Shown piece after piece: positions 8,147 to 12,679 of a DNA stretch of 13,383 nucleotides (position 1 is the first letter of the stretch; every line of letters starts with the position of its first letter). Source of the stretch: an uncultured Spirochaetaceae bacterium (GTDB lineage Bacteria > Spirochaetota > Spirochaetia > Sphaerochaetales > Sphaerochaetaceae); NCBI GenBank assembly GCA_944389985.1, contig CALXON010000132.1, positions 1 to 13,383 on the forward strand, read 5' to 3'. The translations under genes and the position numbers were made by a program. The notes below the pieces were generated by a model that had not been told where the DNA came from, did no database searches, and saw nothing but the letters and a program-made list of their open reading frames with translations.

Positions 8147-9107
8147 AATCAGCCTCCATCTTCTTCAGATCGAAGAAGCTCTCAAGGGCACCTATGATGG
8201 GAAGCCCTATGAGAATAATAAGATTTATCCCAGGGACCAGAAGACCGAAGACGGCAAGCACTATGAAGATGGTCATGCTCCTCACGTTCTCATGCCTCCG
8301 TCTGACCCGTGCCGTGATCACAGTGAAACCCTGGATCGCATAGAGTACGGACCATATGCCTGCCACGTCCATCGCTGCTATCTCCAGCAGCAGGGGTGCT
8401 GATACAAAGCGGAGGAGGAGCACAAGGGCCCATGAGATTATGAAGCCCCATACGGCATCTGGCGGATAGCCGAATGCCATGACCTCTCTCTCCCACCCGC
8501 TTTCTCTTGAATGCAGGGCTGTCTCATAGATAAAGCAGCCTGCACAGATGCTGGCCAGAAGTACCGGAAAGAGTATCGAACCGAAGACGAACATGACAAG
8601 GTCAAAGAAGACATTGACGTCCAGACCCGGGAACACATACTCCGTAAGCGGAACAAACAGACCAGCAAACACATTCCTGAGACTGTCCATGATAGCCTGG
8701 GGAAGTGCCTTATCAGTGAAGATGACGAGGGCATATACGGCAAGAAGGAAAAGGGATGGCAGGAGCGTCTTCAGAAGGCGTCCTATCAGCCTGTGATCAC
8801 CTCTTGTCTTTAGCCAAACGATCCCAGCCGCTGACAGCGACAGGGGAAAATACATATAAAGCATGAGGAAGATCCATCCCAGCTTCCCTCCTTCCGCCGG
8901 ATTGTCCAGAATGACATTCCAGAGAAGTATGACCATGATGTTCACGATCGAGAGAACGACGGTCTTCCCCGTTCCGTGGTTTATCGAGAATAGCAGTATA
9001 GGTGCCATTGCCAGAAAGGAGAGCATACCACCACCAAGGGTGAGAAGGACCTGGCTGGAAACAACCAGAACCAATCCCTCAAGAAATGTACGCACTCCCC
9101 TAGGCAT
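8130..9107 (-). CDS. DUF2232 (YybS-like) integral membrane protein
   Basis: A polytopic membrane protein of 325 aa with about eight strongly hydrophobic segments, for example residues 9-25, 29-42, 50-66, 80-98, 114-130, 165-195, 220-262 and 282-305, and a charged C-terminus ending YEDYS. No catalytic motif is visible. I assign it to the DUF2232/YybS group from its topology and position: in Bacillus, yybS lies in the interval between the rpsF-ssb-rpsR genes and rplI/dnaB. The function of that family is not established to my knowledge. It starts 6 nt after the rpsR stop, behind a weak GAAG ribosome site, and overlaps rplI by 17 nt, so co-translation is likely. Coding status is strong; the family label is moderate. 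Confidence 0.8.
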   Translation of the reverse strand: MPRGVRTFLEGLVLVVSSQVLLTLGGGMLSFLAMAPILLFSINHGTGKTVVLSIVNIMVILLWNVILDNPAEGGKLGWIFLMLYMYFPLSLSAAGIVWLKTRGDHRLIGRLLKTLLPSLFLLAVYALVIFTDKALPQAIMDSLRNVFAGLFVPLTEYVFPGLDVNVFFDLVMFVFGSILFPVLLASICAGCFIYETALHSRESGWEREVMAFGYPPDAVWGFIISWALVLLLRFVSAPLLLEIAAMDVAGIWSVLYAIQGFTVITARVRRRHENVRSMTIFIVLAVFGLLVPGINLIILIGLPIIGALESFFDLKKMEADYEDYS

Positions 9108-9113
9108 CTGGAC

Positions 9114-9389
9114 TCACTTCTTCTCGAACGGAAGATATGCAAGCACTCTTGCTCTCTTGATCTCTCTGTTGAGAGCTCTCTGATGCTTTGCACATGTTCC
9201 TGTGATGCGTGCAGGAAGGATCTTGCCCCTCTCTGTGATGTAGCGGCGGAGCATCTCCGGGTTCTTGTAATCAGCAGGAGCTGCGCCCTGGCAGAACTTG
9301 CAAACCTTCTTCTTGAAGCCGAGCTTCTTCACACCCGCTTTTCTATCGCGAAGTGCATCCTTCTCTGCGAAATCCTTATCTTCGTGCAT
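9114..9389 (-). CDS. rpsR: 30S ribosomal protein S18 (zinc-ligand form)
   Basis: S18 pairs with S6 on the platform of the small subunit. The product is 91 aa. The conserved core is visible as NPEMLRRYITERGKILPARITGTCAKHQRALNREIKRAR. It keeps a CxxC (Cys30, Cys33) and a CxxH (Cys66, His69), the four-ligand pattern of zinc-binding S18 rather than the ligand-free paralogue. The ribosome site AGGAGA (9397-9402) lies 7 nt before ATG. The gene follows ssb directly, in the conserved rpsF-ssb-rpsR order. Confidence 0.97.
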   Translation of the reverse strand: MHEDKDFAEKDALRDRKAGVKKLGFKKKVCKFCQGAAPADYKNPEMLRRYITERGKILPARITGTCAKHQRALNREIKRARVLAYLPFEKK

Positions 9390-9403
9390 TTGTGATTCTC
9401 CTA

Positions 9404-9874
9404 TCAGAATGGGATGTTATCATCCTGGAAAGCCTCAGGACCCATTGCATCAACCGGAGCGGCATCCATCACAGGTGCGCTCTGACGCGGCTGGGTCTGA
9501 GAATATGATGGCGATGGGGCAGCCTGCTGGCGGCCTCCCTGTGACTGGCCGAGAAGCGTGAGATTGTTTACGAATATCTCGACGCGTGACCTTGACTGAC
9601 CATCCTGGCCTTCCCATCTTGACTGTCTGAGCTCTCCCTGGATGGCCACCTGCCTGCCCTTCTCAAGGTACTGGCTCATGGCATCGGCATTCTTTGAGAA
9701 ATACACACAGTCGAAGAAATTCGGCTCATCCTCCCATCTGCCGTCGGCATTGCGCCTGGATCTGTTCACGGCAATGGAGAAACGGAGCATCGCTGATCCG
9801 CCCTGGCTGTACTTCAGCTCAGAGTTGCGGGTAAGCCGACCAATAAGTACTACAAGGTTCATATCACCAGCCAT
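9404..9874 (-). CDS. ssb: Single-stranded DNA-binding protein
   Basis: Coats single-stranded DNA in replication, repair and recombination and recruits partners through its C-terminal tip. The product is 156 aa. The OB-fold occupies about residues 5-110 (NLVVLIGRLTRN, LRFSIAVNR, YLEKGRQVAIQGELR). It is followed by a Gln/Pro/Ser-rich linker and the tip DDNIPF at 151-156, close to the canonical DDDIPF. The ATG at 9874 has AAGGAAG 7 nt upstream, overlapping the rpsF stop TAA; a second ATG four codons later has no better site. Placement between rpsF and rpsR is the usual arrangement. Confidence 0.97.
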   Translation of the reverse strand: MAGDMNLVVLIGRLTRNSELKYSQGGSAMLRFSIAVNRSRRNADGRWEDEPNFFDCVYFSKNADAMSQYLEKGRQVAIQGELRQSRWEGQDGQSRSRVEIFVNNLTLLGQSQGGRQQAAPSPSYSQTQPRQSAPVMDAAPVDAMGPEAFQDDNIPF

Positions 9875-9886
9875 AATCCGACTTCC

Positions 9887-10174
9887 TTACTTCCTCTCCG
9901 GATTGACGAACAGGAACTTGAGAACAAGCGTTGAGAGCTGGAAGATGTCATTCATCTTTGCGATCACAGCTGTGTCAGCCTTGAGCTCGAAGTAGACATA
10001 GTGTCCTCTGTCCTGCTTCCTGATCGTGTAGGCAAGAGTCCTCACACCGAGATCCTCTTCCTTCGTAATCTCTGCACCGAAGCGTGCAAACGTCTCCTTG
10101 ACAAGCTCGTAGCCTGCCTTCATCTTCTCCTCATCGGACTCAAAGATGACTGTGAACTCATAATCCTGGATCAT
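9887..10174 (-). CDS. rpsF: 30S ribosomal protein S6
   Basis: Platform protein of the 30S subunit that binds as a heterodimer with S18. The product is 95 aa, with the S6 pattern YEFTVIFESD at the start, the GVRTLAYTIRKQDRGHYVYFEL strand pair, and FQLSTLVLKFLFV near the end. It lacks the long acidic tail seen in E. coli S6. The start is ATG at 10174 behind AAGGAGG (10179-10185). It heads the - strand operon with ssb, rpsR, the DUF2232 gene, rplI and dnaB. A promoter candidate and a perfect hairpin lie upstream. Confidence 0.97.
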   Translation of the reverse strand: MIQDYEFTVIFESDEEKMKAGYELVKETFARFGAEITKEEDLGVRTLAYTIRKQDRGHYVYFELKADTAVIAKMNDIFQLSTLVLKFLFVNPERK

Positions 10175-10203
10175 GGTTCCTCCTTGTGGCCTTTAAATTT
10201 TCG

Positions 10204-10220
10204 ATCCGCGCTGTGCGGAT
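10204..10220 (-). promoter_or_regulatory. Leader hairpin upstream of rpsF
   Basis: A perfect 6-bp inverted repeat ATCCGC/GCGGAT with a 5-nt ACAGC loop lies 19 nt before the rpsF ribosome site, inside the predicted leader. The S6:S18 complex is known to bind a CCG-containing hairpin in rpsF leaders of other bacteria. Whether this hairpin is that element is inference: its CCG is in the stem, not clearly in a bulge. Confidence 0.35.
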
Positions 10221-10234
10221 AAAGAGGCTTAATG

Positions 10235-10264
10235 AAGATACCATCCGGAGGGCTTAAAGGTCAA
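10235..10264 (-). promoter_or_regulatory. Promoter candidate for the rpsF-dnaB operon
   Basis: On the - strand, TTGACC (10264-10259, 5/6 to the -35 consensus), an 18-bp spacer and TATCTT (10240-10235, 4/6) would start transcription near 10228, giving a leader of about 54 nt before rpsF. Confidence 0.5.
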
Positions 10265-10271
10265 TATGCAA

Positions 10272-10300
10272 TTGAGCTAAAATCTGTAATGGTATAGCAT
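10272..10300 (+). promoter_or_regulatory. Promoter candidate for the tatD-like/tcdA unit
   Basis: TTGAGC (10272-10277), 17 bp, TAGCAT (10295-10300); an overlapping reading uses the extended -10 TGGTATAGC (10290-10298). Either places the start within a few bases of the ATG at 10308, so the message would be leaderless. No ribosome site precedes that ATG. Confidence 0.4.
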
Positions 10301-10307
10301 AATATAC

Positions 10308-10916
10308 ATGCTTTTCGATGCTCATGCCCATATAGGCGGCCAAACGGAGAATGCTCTGATAGCAACCGCATCCACATCCGAGTTCCAGGCGCTCCGGGAA
10401 TACCGGTACAGAGCTCTGGGATCGATCAGCGGGGGAGATGAGCACGATGAGGAGAAACTCCGGGTTGCCGCTGAATCCGGATGCCATATCGGAGAGATCG
10501 GACTCGACAGACGCTACGGAGATATGGAGAGGCAGAAGGATATATTCAGGAATGCCCTCATCATCGCCCGTGAGTATGACAGACTTGCTGTCATCCATAC
10601 TGTCAGAGAGTATGGAAGCACCCTTGATATCATCAGGAAGGCAGGTGTAAGGAAGTTCATGATGCACGGCTTCTCAGGTTCCTATGAGACGGCACTTGAG
10701 GTTCTGAGGATGGGAGGGATGATCTCACTCTCCCCTTCTGCTGTGCGCCTTAAAAGCTTTCCTCGTCTTCTCACACTGCCATTCCTGATCGAGACAGACC
10801 TTCCTGCAGGTGATGAGCAGAGACAGGTTCTTTCTGAGTGGACAGGGAAACTTTCAACTCTTACAGGATCTGATCTCTCGGAAAGAAATACGGACATGCT
10901 GATGGAGATTCTATGA
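10308..10916 (+). CDS. Compact TatD-family metal-dependent hydrolase
   Basis: TatD proteins are two-metal TIM-barrel hydrolases, several with DNase or deoxyribonuclease activity; the substrate here cannot be read. The product is 202 aa against about 255-265 for TatD/YcfH. All expected metal ligands are present: His6 and His8 (FDAHAHI), Glu63 (IGEIGLD), His97 (VIHTVRE), His120 (MMHGFSGS) and Asp164 (IETDLP). The shortening is mainly between His8 and Glu63, about 30 residues fewer than usual. The ATG must be at 10308 because the HxH motif follows immediately; there is no ribosome site, suggesting leaderless initiation. The stop overlaps the tcdA start (ATGA). It looks active despite its size. 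Confidence 0.87.
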   Translation: MLFDAHAHIGGQTENALIATASTSEFQALREYRYRALGSISGGDEHDEEKLRVAAESGCHIGEIGLDRRYGDMERQKDIFRNALIIAREYDRLAVIHTVREYGSTLDIIRKAGVRKFMMHGFSGSYETALEVLRMGGMISLSPSAVRLKSFPRLLTLPFLIETDLPAGDEQRQVLSEWTGKLSTLTGSDLSERNTDMLMEIL

Positions 10917-11677
10917 GTGGAAGACAGTTTGAGAGGACAAGACGGCTTCTCGGAGATGAGAACCTGAAGAATCTTGAAGGAAGGACGGTTGCGGTTGCAG
11001 GAATCGGGGCCGTTGGCGGCTATGCGCTCGAGGCTCTTGTCAGGACAGGTGTCGGACACTTCATCATCGCAGACCATGACAGGGTCTCGGAAAGCAATAT
11101 AAACAGGCAGATACTCGCACTGCACTCCACTATCGGAGAGTTCAAGACGGAAGCCGCTGAAAGGCGGATCAGGGACATCAATCCTGACTGCACGGTGACT
11201 GCGTTTCCCGTCGTCATATCAGAGGAGAACCTGGATATATTCTCTGAAGCTGACATCATCCTTGACTGCATCGACTCGCTCGGAGCGAAGATCTCACTTC
11301 TTGAGTACGCATACAGAAACGGCATTCCCGCTGTATCAAGCATGGGAGCGGCACTCAGGAGAAGCGTGATGCATGTCCATGCCGCGGACATCATGGATAC
11401 ATACGGCTGTCCGCTTGCAAGGGAGGTCAGGAAAGGACTCAGGAAACGCGGAATTGAACGTGGCATTCCCTGTGTATTCTCATCAGAGGAGGTCAGGTTC
11501 ACCTACATCCCACCTGAGACAGACTCGGAGGCTGAGAACATCCCCGGAACGGAGAGGAAGCGTCCGGTCCTCGGTTCCCTTCCCACTGTCACAGCAGTAT
11601 TCGGTGAGTACATGGCTGAGCTCGCGCTGAAGGCCCTTCTCCCTCAGGACGTGATGACAACAAAAAATGTGAGGTGA
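10913..11677 (+). CDS. tcdA: tRNA threonylcarbamoyladenosine dehydratase (TcdA/CsdL, ThiF-like)
   Basis: E1-like ATPase that cyclises t6A at position 37 of ANN-decoding tRNAs to ct6A. The product is 254 aa (E. coli TcdA 268). The N-terminal FERTRRLLGDENLKNL is typical. The nucleotide-binding GIGAVGG is at 30-36, the acidic end of the second strand at D54/D56, and the NINRQI motif at 62-67 with Arg65. The IDS segment and the IPCVFSSEEVRF stretch also match TcdA rather than MoeB/ThiF, and the CxxC zinc pairs of ThiF/MoeB are missing. It overlaps the TatD-like gene by 4 nt. Its stop codon lies inside a hairpin that serves the opposing gene. Assignment within the E1 superfamily is confident. Confidence 0.9.
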   Translation: MSGRQFERTRRLLGDENLKNLEGRTVAVAGIGAVGGYALEALVRTGVGHFIIADHDRVSESNINRQILALHSTIGEFKTEAAERRIRDINPDCTVTAFPVVISEENLDIFSEADIILDCIDSLGAKISLLEYAYRNGIPAVSSMGAALRRSVMHVHAADIMDTYGCPLAREVRKGLRKRGIERGIPCVFSSEEVRFTYIPPETDSEAENIPGTERKRPVLGSLPTVTAVFGEYMAELALKALLPQDVMTTKNVR

Positions 11678-11690
11678 AGGATCCCTCACA
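11668..11690 (-). terminator. Hairpin plus T-tract terminating the small membrane-protein gene
   Basis: TGTGAGG (11668-11674) and CCTCACA (11684-11690) form a perfect 7-bp stem with a 9-nt loop. On the - strand it is followed at once by TTTTTTG, the classical intrinsic terminator layout, and it begins 1 nt past the stop of the 67-aa gene. On the + strand no T-run follows, and the stem includes the end of tcdA. Confidence 0.7.
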
Positions 11691-11894
11691 TCATAGAGAT
11701 GAAGTTACATAAATACTGCCGTTTGTTCTCCTTACAGTATACACGTTGTAGTCGCCATCCACAGTCGCGGCCGTTACCGGACGGGGCGGGACCTCAAGCG
11801 TCAGATGGAGAGTCGCAGTTGCAATTACATCTGAAAATAGAAGAAAATCTGCGACCAGTAACAGAAAAAGAACAATGATCAGAATGCGTTTCAT
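11691..11894 (-). CDS. Small exported or membrane-anchored protein, unknown
   Basis: I do not recognise this 67-aa protein. It begins MKRILIIVLFLLLVADFLLF, a basic start and a long hydrophobic core, followed by SDVIATA, so a signal peptidase I cut after Ala27 (ATA) is possible and would release about 40 residues. Otherwise it stays as a one-helix membrane protein. The C-terminal part (DGDYNVYTVRRTNGSIYVTSSL overall) looks like beta-forming, non-repetitive protein. The ATG at 11894 is preferred because AAGGGG (11908-11903) lies 8 nt upstream; a GTG at 11903 overlaps that ribosome site. It follows the 54-aa ORF by 15 nt and ends at a terminator, both supporting a real gene. Confidence 0.65.
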   Translation of the reverse strand: MKRILIIVLFLLLVADFLLFSDVIATATLHLTLEVPPRPVTAATVDGDYNVYTVRRTNGSIYVTSSL

Positions 11895-11909
11895 GGCACG
11901 CACCCCTTA

Positions 11910-12074
11910 TCATCTCAAGTTATCCGGAACTGTTCCGGTTATCCCCCTTGTTGTTCTTTTATGAATTTCTCTCATGGTCTTTGTGCGATCTGCCATGACA
12001 CAATGTCCGGCAGCCTTTTCAATCAATGCATCAGCTAGGTTGGTATAATCGATGAGACAGCTGGTTAATGACAT
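11910..12074 (-). CDS. Hypothetical 54-aa protein upstream of the small membrane protein
   Basis: A short ORF not matching any family I know. It starts MSLTSCLIDYTNLADALIEK, has Cys6 and Cys25, and a basic second half (MADRTKTMREIHKRTTRG, ending VPDNLR). There is no membrane segment. Support for translation is the ribosome site AAGGGGAG (12088-12081) 6 nt before ATG, a gap-free frame, and a stop (TGA followed by TAA) whose next bases are the ribosome site of the 67-aa gene, so the two should be co-expressed. Codons such as ATA, GGG, CTA and TTG are more frequent than in the flanking genes, hinting at a different history. The start codon sits in a palindrome, TTAATGTCATTAA. Confidence 0.55.
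   Translation of the reverse strand: MSLTSCLIDYTNLADALIEKAAGHCVMADRTKTMREIHKRTTRGITGTVPDNLR
12041..12049 (+). promoter_or_regulatory. Extended -10 promoter candidate opposing the 54-aa gene
   Basis: TGGTATAAT: a perfect TATAAT (12044-12049) with the TG dinucleotide of extended -10 promoters. No good -35 is visible. It points + and would start RNA near 12056, antisense to the 54-aa start region. It also encodes part of that ORF on the other strand, so it could be chance. Confidence 0.35.
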
Positions 12075-12133
12075 TAATTACTCCCCTTTAATATAAGCCA
12101 TATAACGCTGCATTGCGTGTCGCGATGCCTTTT
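12056..12133 (+). ncRNA. Candidate cis-antisense RNA over the 54-aa gene's ribosome site
   Basis: Inferred from an extended -10 at 12041-12049 and a hairpin at 12110-12128 followed by CTTTT. The predicted RNA of about 78 nt contains CTCCCCTTT, complementary to the AAAGGGGAG ribosome site, and covers the ATG. Nothing beyond these signals supports it. Confidence 0.28.
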
Positions 12134-12223
12134 GCAGTATCTGGGTGACTTGCCTCTATCAGCAGGAGCCGCTATCAGCGGATGATATCATTTCATTCAG
12201 AGCTCCTTCAGTTCTCTGAACTA
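12075..12223 (-). promoter_or_regulatory. Structured ~150-nt leader of the 54/67-aa pair
   Basis: From the predicted start near 12223 the leader can fold three ways in series: AGTTC/GAACT (12222-12210); AGGAG/CTCCT (12207-12203 with 12168-12164) enclosing the perfect CCGCT-GAT-AGCGG hairpin (12181-12169); and GCATCGCG/CGCAATGC (12128-12110). GCTGATAG occurs twice (12179-12172 and 12163-12156). I do not recognise a known riboswitch consensus. Confidence 0.4.
12110..12133 (+). terminator. Possible terminator hairpin on the + strand
   Basis: GCATTGCG (12110-12117), loop TGT, CGCGATGC (12121-12128): 8 pairs including one G-U wobble in + strand RNA, then C and TTTT (12130-12133). The T-run is short. 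In - strand RNA the same bases form a stem with one A-C mismatch inside the leader of the 54-aa gene. Confidence 0.35.
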
Positions 12224-12340
12224 ATGAAAAATATAATGAATGAAATTTGAAAAGTAAAGGAAATTTCTTGCTATATAACGAATTACAATAAAAATTGAGA
12301 AATTTCATCTTTTATTTTATTCGAAAAATCAAATTAATGT
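12221..12340. other. A+T-rich tract with repeated GAAATTT boxes
   Basis: By direct count 98 of 120 bases are A or T, unlike all surrounding DNA. GAAATTTG (12242-12249) and two copies of GAAATTTC (12260-12267, 12299-12306) occur, the last two being perfect 8-bp palindromes. No credible gene is seen. It could be promoter/operator DNA or a scar of older insertion. Confidence 0.5.
12230..12258 (-). promoter_or_regulatory. Promoter candidate for the 54/67-aa pair
   Basis: TTTACT (12258-12253, 4/6), a 17-bp spacer and TATATT (12235-12230, 5/6) on the - strand. It lies in an A+T-rich tract that would itself produce chance matches. One arm of a 10-bp inverted repeat (12237-12246 with 12190-12199) falls in its spacer. 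Confidence 0.4.
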
Positions 12341-12341
12341 A

Positions 12342-12371
12342 CATTGCCGGGCCCCCGGAAATGCGATTTTT
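12342..12371 (+). terminator. Possible second hairpin with T-tract on the + strand
   Basis: CATT-G-CCGG, loop GCCC, CCGG-A-AATG (12342-12363): eight pairs with one G-A mismatch, then CGA and TTTTT (12367-12371). It has terminator form on the + strand, but no + gene lies just upstream. It may insulate the region or end an unrecognised + transcript. Confidence 0.35.
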
Positions 12372-12388
12372 CCTTAAAGGACAAGAAG

Positions 12389-12411
12389 ACCGCCGGTTCA
12401 TCACCGGCGGT
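12389..12411 (-). terminator. Terminator of the bS22-like gene
   Basis: A perfect 9-bp stem ACCGCCGGT/ACCGGCGGT with a 5-nt loop begins 18 nt after the stop codon. On the - strand CTTCTTGTCCTTT follows; the T-run is interrupted, but the stem is very stable. Confidence 0.6.
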
Positions 12412-12429
12412 TCAGATAGCCCAAGAAGA

Positions 12430-12519
12430 TTATTTCTTCTTATGTCTGTTCATTCTGAGTCTTTTCTTTCTCTTGTGAGTTGCTATCTTATGCTTCTTTC
12501 TCTTTCTTCCGCAAGGCAC
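12430..12519 (-). CDS. AURKAIP1/COX24-domain small ribosomal protein (bS22/mS38-like), 29 aa
   Basis: A tiny, extremely basic protein: it begins MPCGRKRKKHKIATHK and ends RLRMNRHKKK, with about 19 of 29 residues Lys, Arg or His. The pattern MA/IATHKRKKRxRxNRHKKK is what I know from AURKAIP1/COX24-domain proteins of Bacteroidota, and resembles mycobacterial bS22 and the C-terminus of mitochondrial mS38. Those bind the small ribosomal subunit; that role here is inferred. The start is GTG at 12519, with AAGGAG (12532-12527) 7 nt upstream. A TTGACA promoter lies upstream and a strong hairpin downstream, so it is a single-gene unit. It is short enough for automated gene calling to miss. Family recall is from memory, not a search. 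Confidence 0.82.
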   Translation of the reverse strand: MPCGRKRKKHKIATHKRKKRLRMNRHKKK

Positions 12520-12538
12520 AGTAATGCTCCTTATCTTT

Positions 12539-12550
12539 TTCCATATGGAA
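12539..12550. repeat. 12-bp perfect palindrome in the bS22-like leader
   Basis: TTCCATATGGAA lies between the predicted transcription start (about 12563) and the ribosome site of the bS22-like gene. As a perfect palindrome with no loop, it fits a protein-binding site better than an RNA hairpin, though chance is possible. Confidence 0.35.
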
Positions 12551-12569
12551 TTAATGTAATTACCGGTCT

Positions 12570-12598
12570 ATTCTGCTTTTTTGGCTCTTTCATGTCAA
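12570..12598 (-). promoter_or_regulatory. Promoter of the bS22-like gene
   Basis: A perfect TTGACA (12598-12593), 17-bp spacer, CAGAAT (12575-12570, 4/6). Transcription would begin near 12563, leaving a leader of about 44 nt containing a 12-bp palindrome and the AAGGAG site. Confidence 0.6.
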
Positions 12599-12623
12599 TA
12601 GACCCCTGCCATATTATCTTCTT

Positions 12624-12639
12624 CCGTTTTCCGTTTTCG
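12624..12639. repeat. Short tandem repeat between divergent promoters
   Basis: CCGTTTT occurs twice in direct tandem (12624-12637), followed by CG. It lies between the -35 boxes of the bS22-like and Mur ligase promoters. Too short to interpret. Confidence 0.3.
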
Positions 12640-12640
12640 C

Positions 12641-12669
12641 TTCACCTGTGAAAGAGGTTGGAATATAAT
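12641..12669 (+). promoter_or_regulatory. Promoter of the MurD-type ligase gene
   Basis: TTCACC (12641-12646, 4/6), a 17-bp spacer and a perfect TATAAT (12664-12669). The start would be near 12676, only about 4 nt before the ATG at 12680. Confidence 0.6.
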
Positions 12670-12679
12670 CAGACAGGAG

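Noticed and set aside
11924..11938. Palindrome CCGGAAC-T-GTTCCGG as an operator
   Set aside because: It lies within the 54-aa coding frame (Thr-Gly-Thr-Val-Pro), where such a repeat can arise from codon choice. It stays possible but is not listed as a feature.
12180..12200. Tiny ORF ATG AAA TGA behind AAGGAG (12207-12202) in the leader of the small-gene pair
   Set aside because: A two-codon ORF cannot be told from chance, and its ribosome site is predicted to be paired with CTCCT. Noted only as a possible regulatory start-stop.
12075..12223. Lysine- or c-di-GMP-type riboswitch in the leader
   Set aside because: A GATAGAGGC stretch superficially recalls the lysine element, but the remaining conserved parts are absent and the length is too short; no other consensus I know fits.
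12295..12651. 118-aa + strand ORF in the intergenic region
   Set aside because: It has no ribosome site, crosses two hairpins, and is the antisense of the bS22-like gene; its composition is that of translated A+T-rich and antisense DNA.
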